From contig WAQG01000035.1 of assembly GCA_015520395.1 (NCBI GenBank), positions 1 to 11,492 of the forward strand: DNA of 11,492 nucleotides. Reading direction: 5' to 3'. Below, piece by piece: positions 11,471 to 11,492 of the stretch (the stretch's first letter is position 1; every line of letters starts with the position of its first letter). The notes under the pieces are model-generated. The model was given only the letters and a program-made list of their open reading frames with translations. It made no database searches and was not told the DNA's origin. Source of the DNA: Candidatus Geoarchaeota archaeon. Its GTDB lineage: Archaea; Thermoproteota; Thermoprotei; Gearchaeales; WAQG01. The position numbers were made by a program, and so were the translations under genes.

Positions 11471-11492
11471 GCCTCACCCCACCCTGATAACC

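Noticed and set aside
11445..11492. Possible 3' end of another minus-strand gene entering from the right edge
   Set aside because: A frame of about a dozen codons ending in TAG is open from the edge, but so is another, and it is too short to support a call. It also overlaps the HIT promoter.

Overview
The window reads as chromosomal DNA of a hyperthermophilic or thermophilic archaeon of the Thermoproteota (crenarchaeal-type) lineage. The reasons are: TATA boxes about 23-29 bases upstream of many start codons, implying leaderless transcripts; Shine-Dalgarno (GGTG-type) signals mostly at internal or downstream genes; frequent TTG starts; AGG/AGA and ATA codon preference; and gene families typical of that group (COG1751 pyruvate-kinase-C-like protein, archaeal 3-hydroxyacyl-CoA dehydrogenase/enoyl-CoA hydratase fusion, archaeal stomatin). 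Genus or species cannot be named from the sequence. I see no rRNA, tRNA, CRISPR array, insertion sequence or phage gene.

Layout. Left part (1-1186): the N-terminal part of a MurG-like glycosyltransferase on the minus strand runs off the edge, divergent from a COG1751 protein on the plus strand. Then comes a 415-base gap (1187-1601) with at most one doubtful small ORF. Next (1602-3272): an isoprenylcysteine/phospholipid-methyltransferase-like membrane protein (minus) is divergent from a tightly coupled pair, a membrane-anchored DUF4430 protein and an ECF-transporter S component, which looks like a vitamin-uptake module lacking its energising subunits here. Centre (3269-6805): a full-length tryptophanase (minus) is divergent from a 662-residue bifunctional 3-hydroxyacyl-CoA dehydrogenase/enoyl-CoA hydratase. 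Both active sites of the fusion are intact.

Right part (6931-11492): an unusual Nramp-like transporter without the classical metal-binding motifs is followed by a 4-TM orphan membrane protein. Convergent to these, on the minus strand, are a stomatin/SPFH protein with a coupled two-TM mini-protein, and an operon of a HIT hydrolase and a single-domain enoyl-CoA hydratase. The latter carries a clear frameshift near its C-terminus.

Themes: short-chain acyl-CoA chemistry appears twice (fusion enzyme and single hydratase) beside an amino-acid lyase. This fits peptide/amino-acid or fatty-acid use, or the hydroxybutyrate part of an archaeal carbon-fixation cycle. The window has no other gene that decides between these. 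The most noteworthy items are the DUF4430/S-component pair, the stomatin mini-partner, the motif-less Nramp relative and the frameshifted hydratase. I did not find a clearly new multi-gene system.
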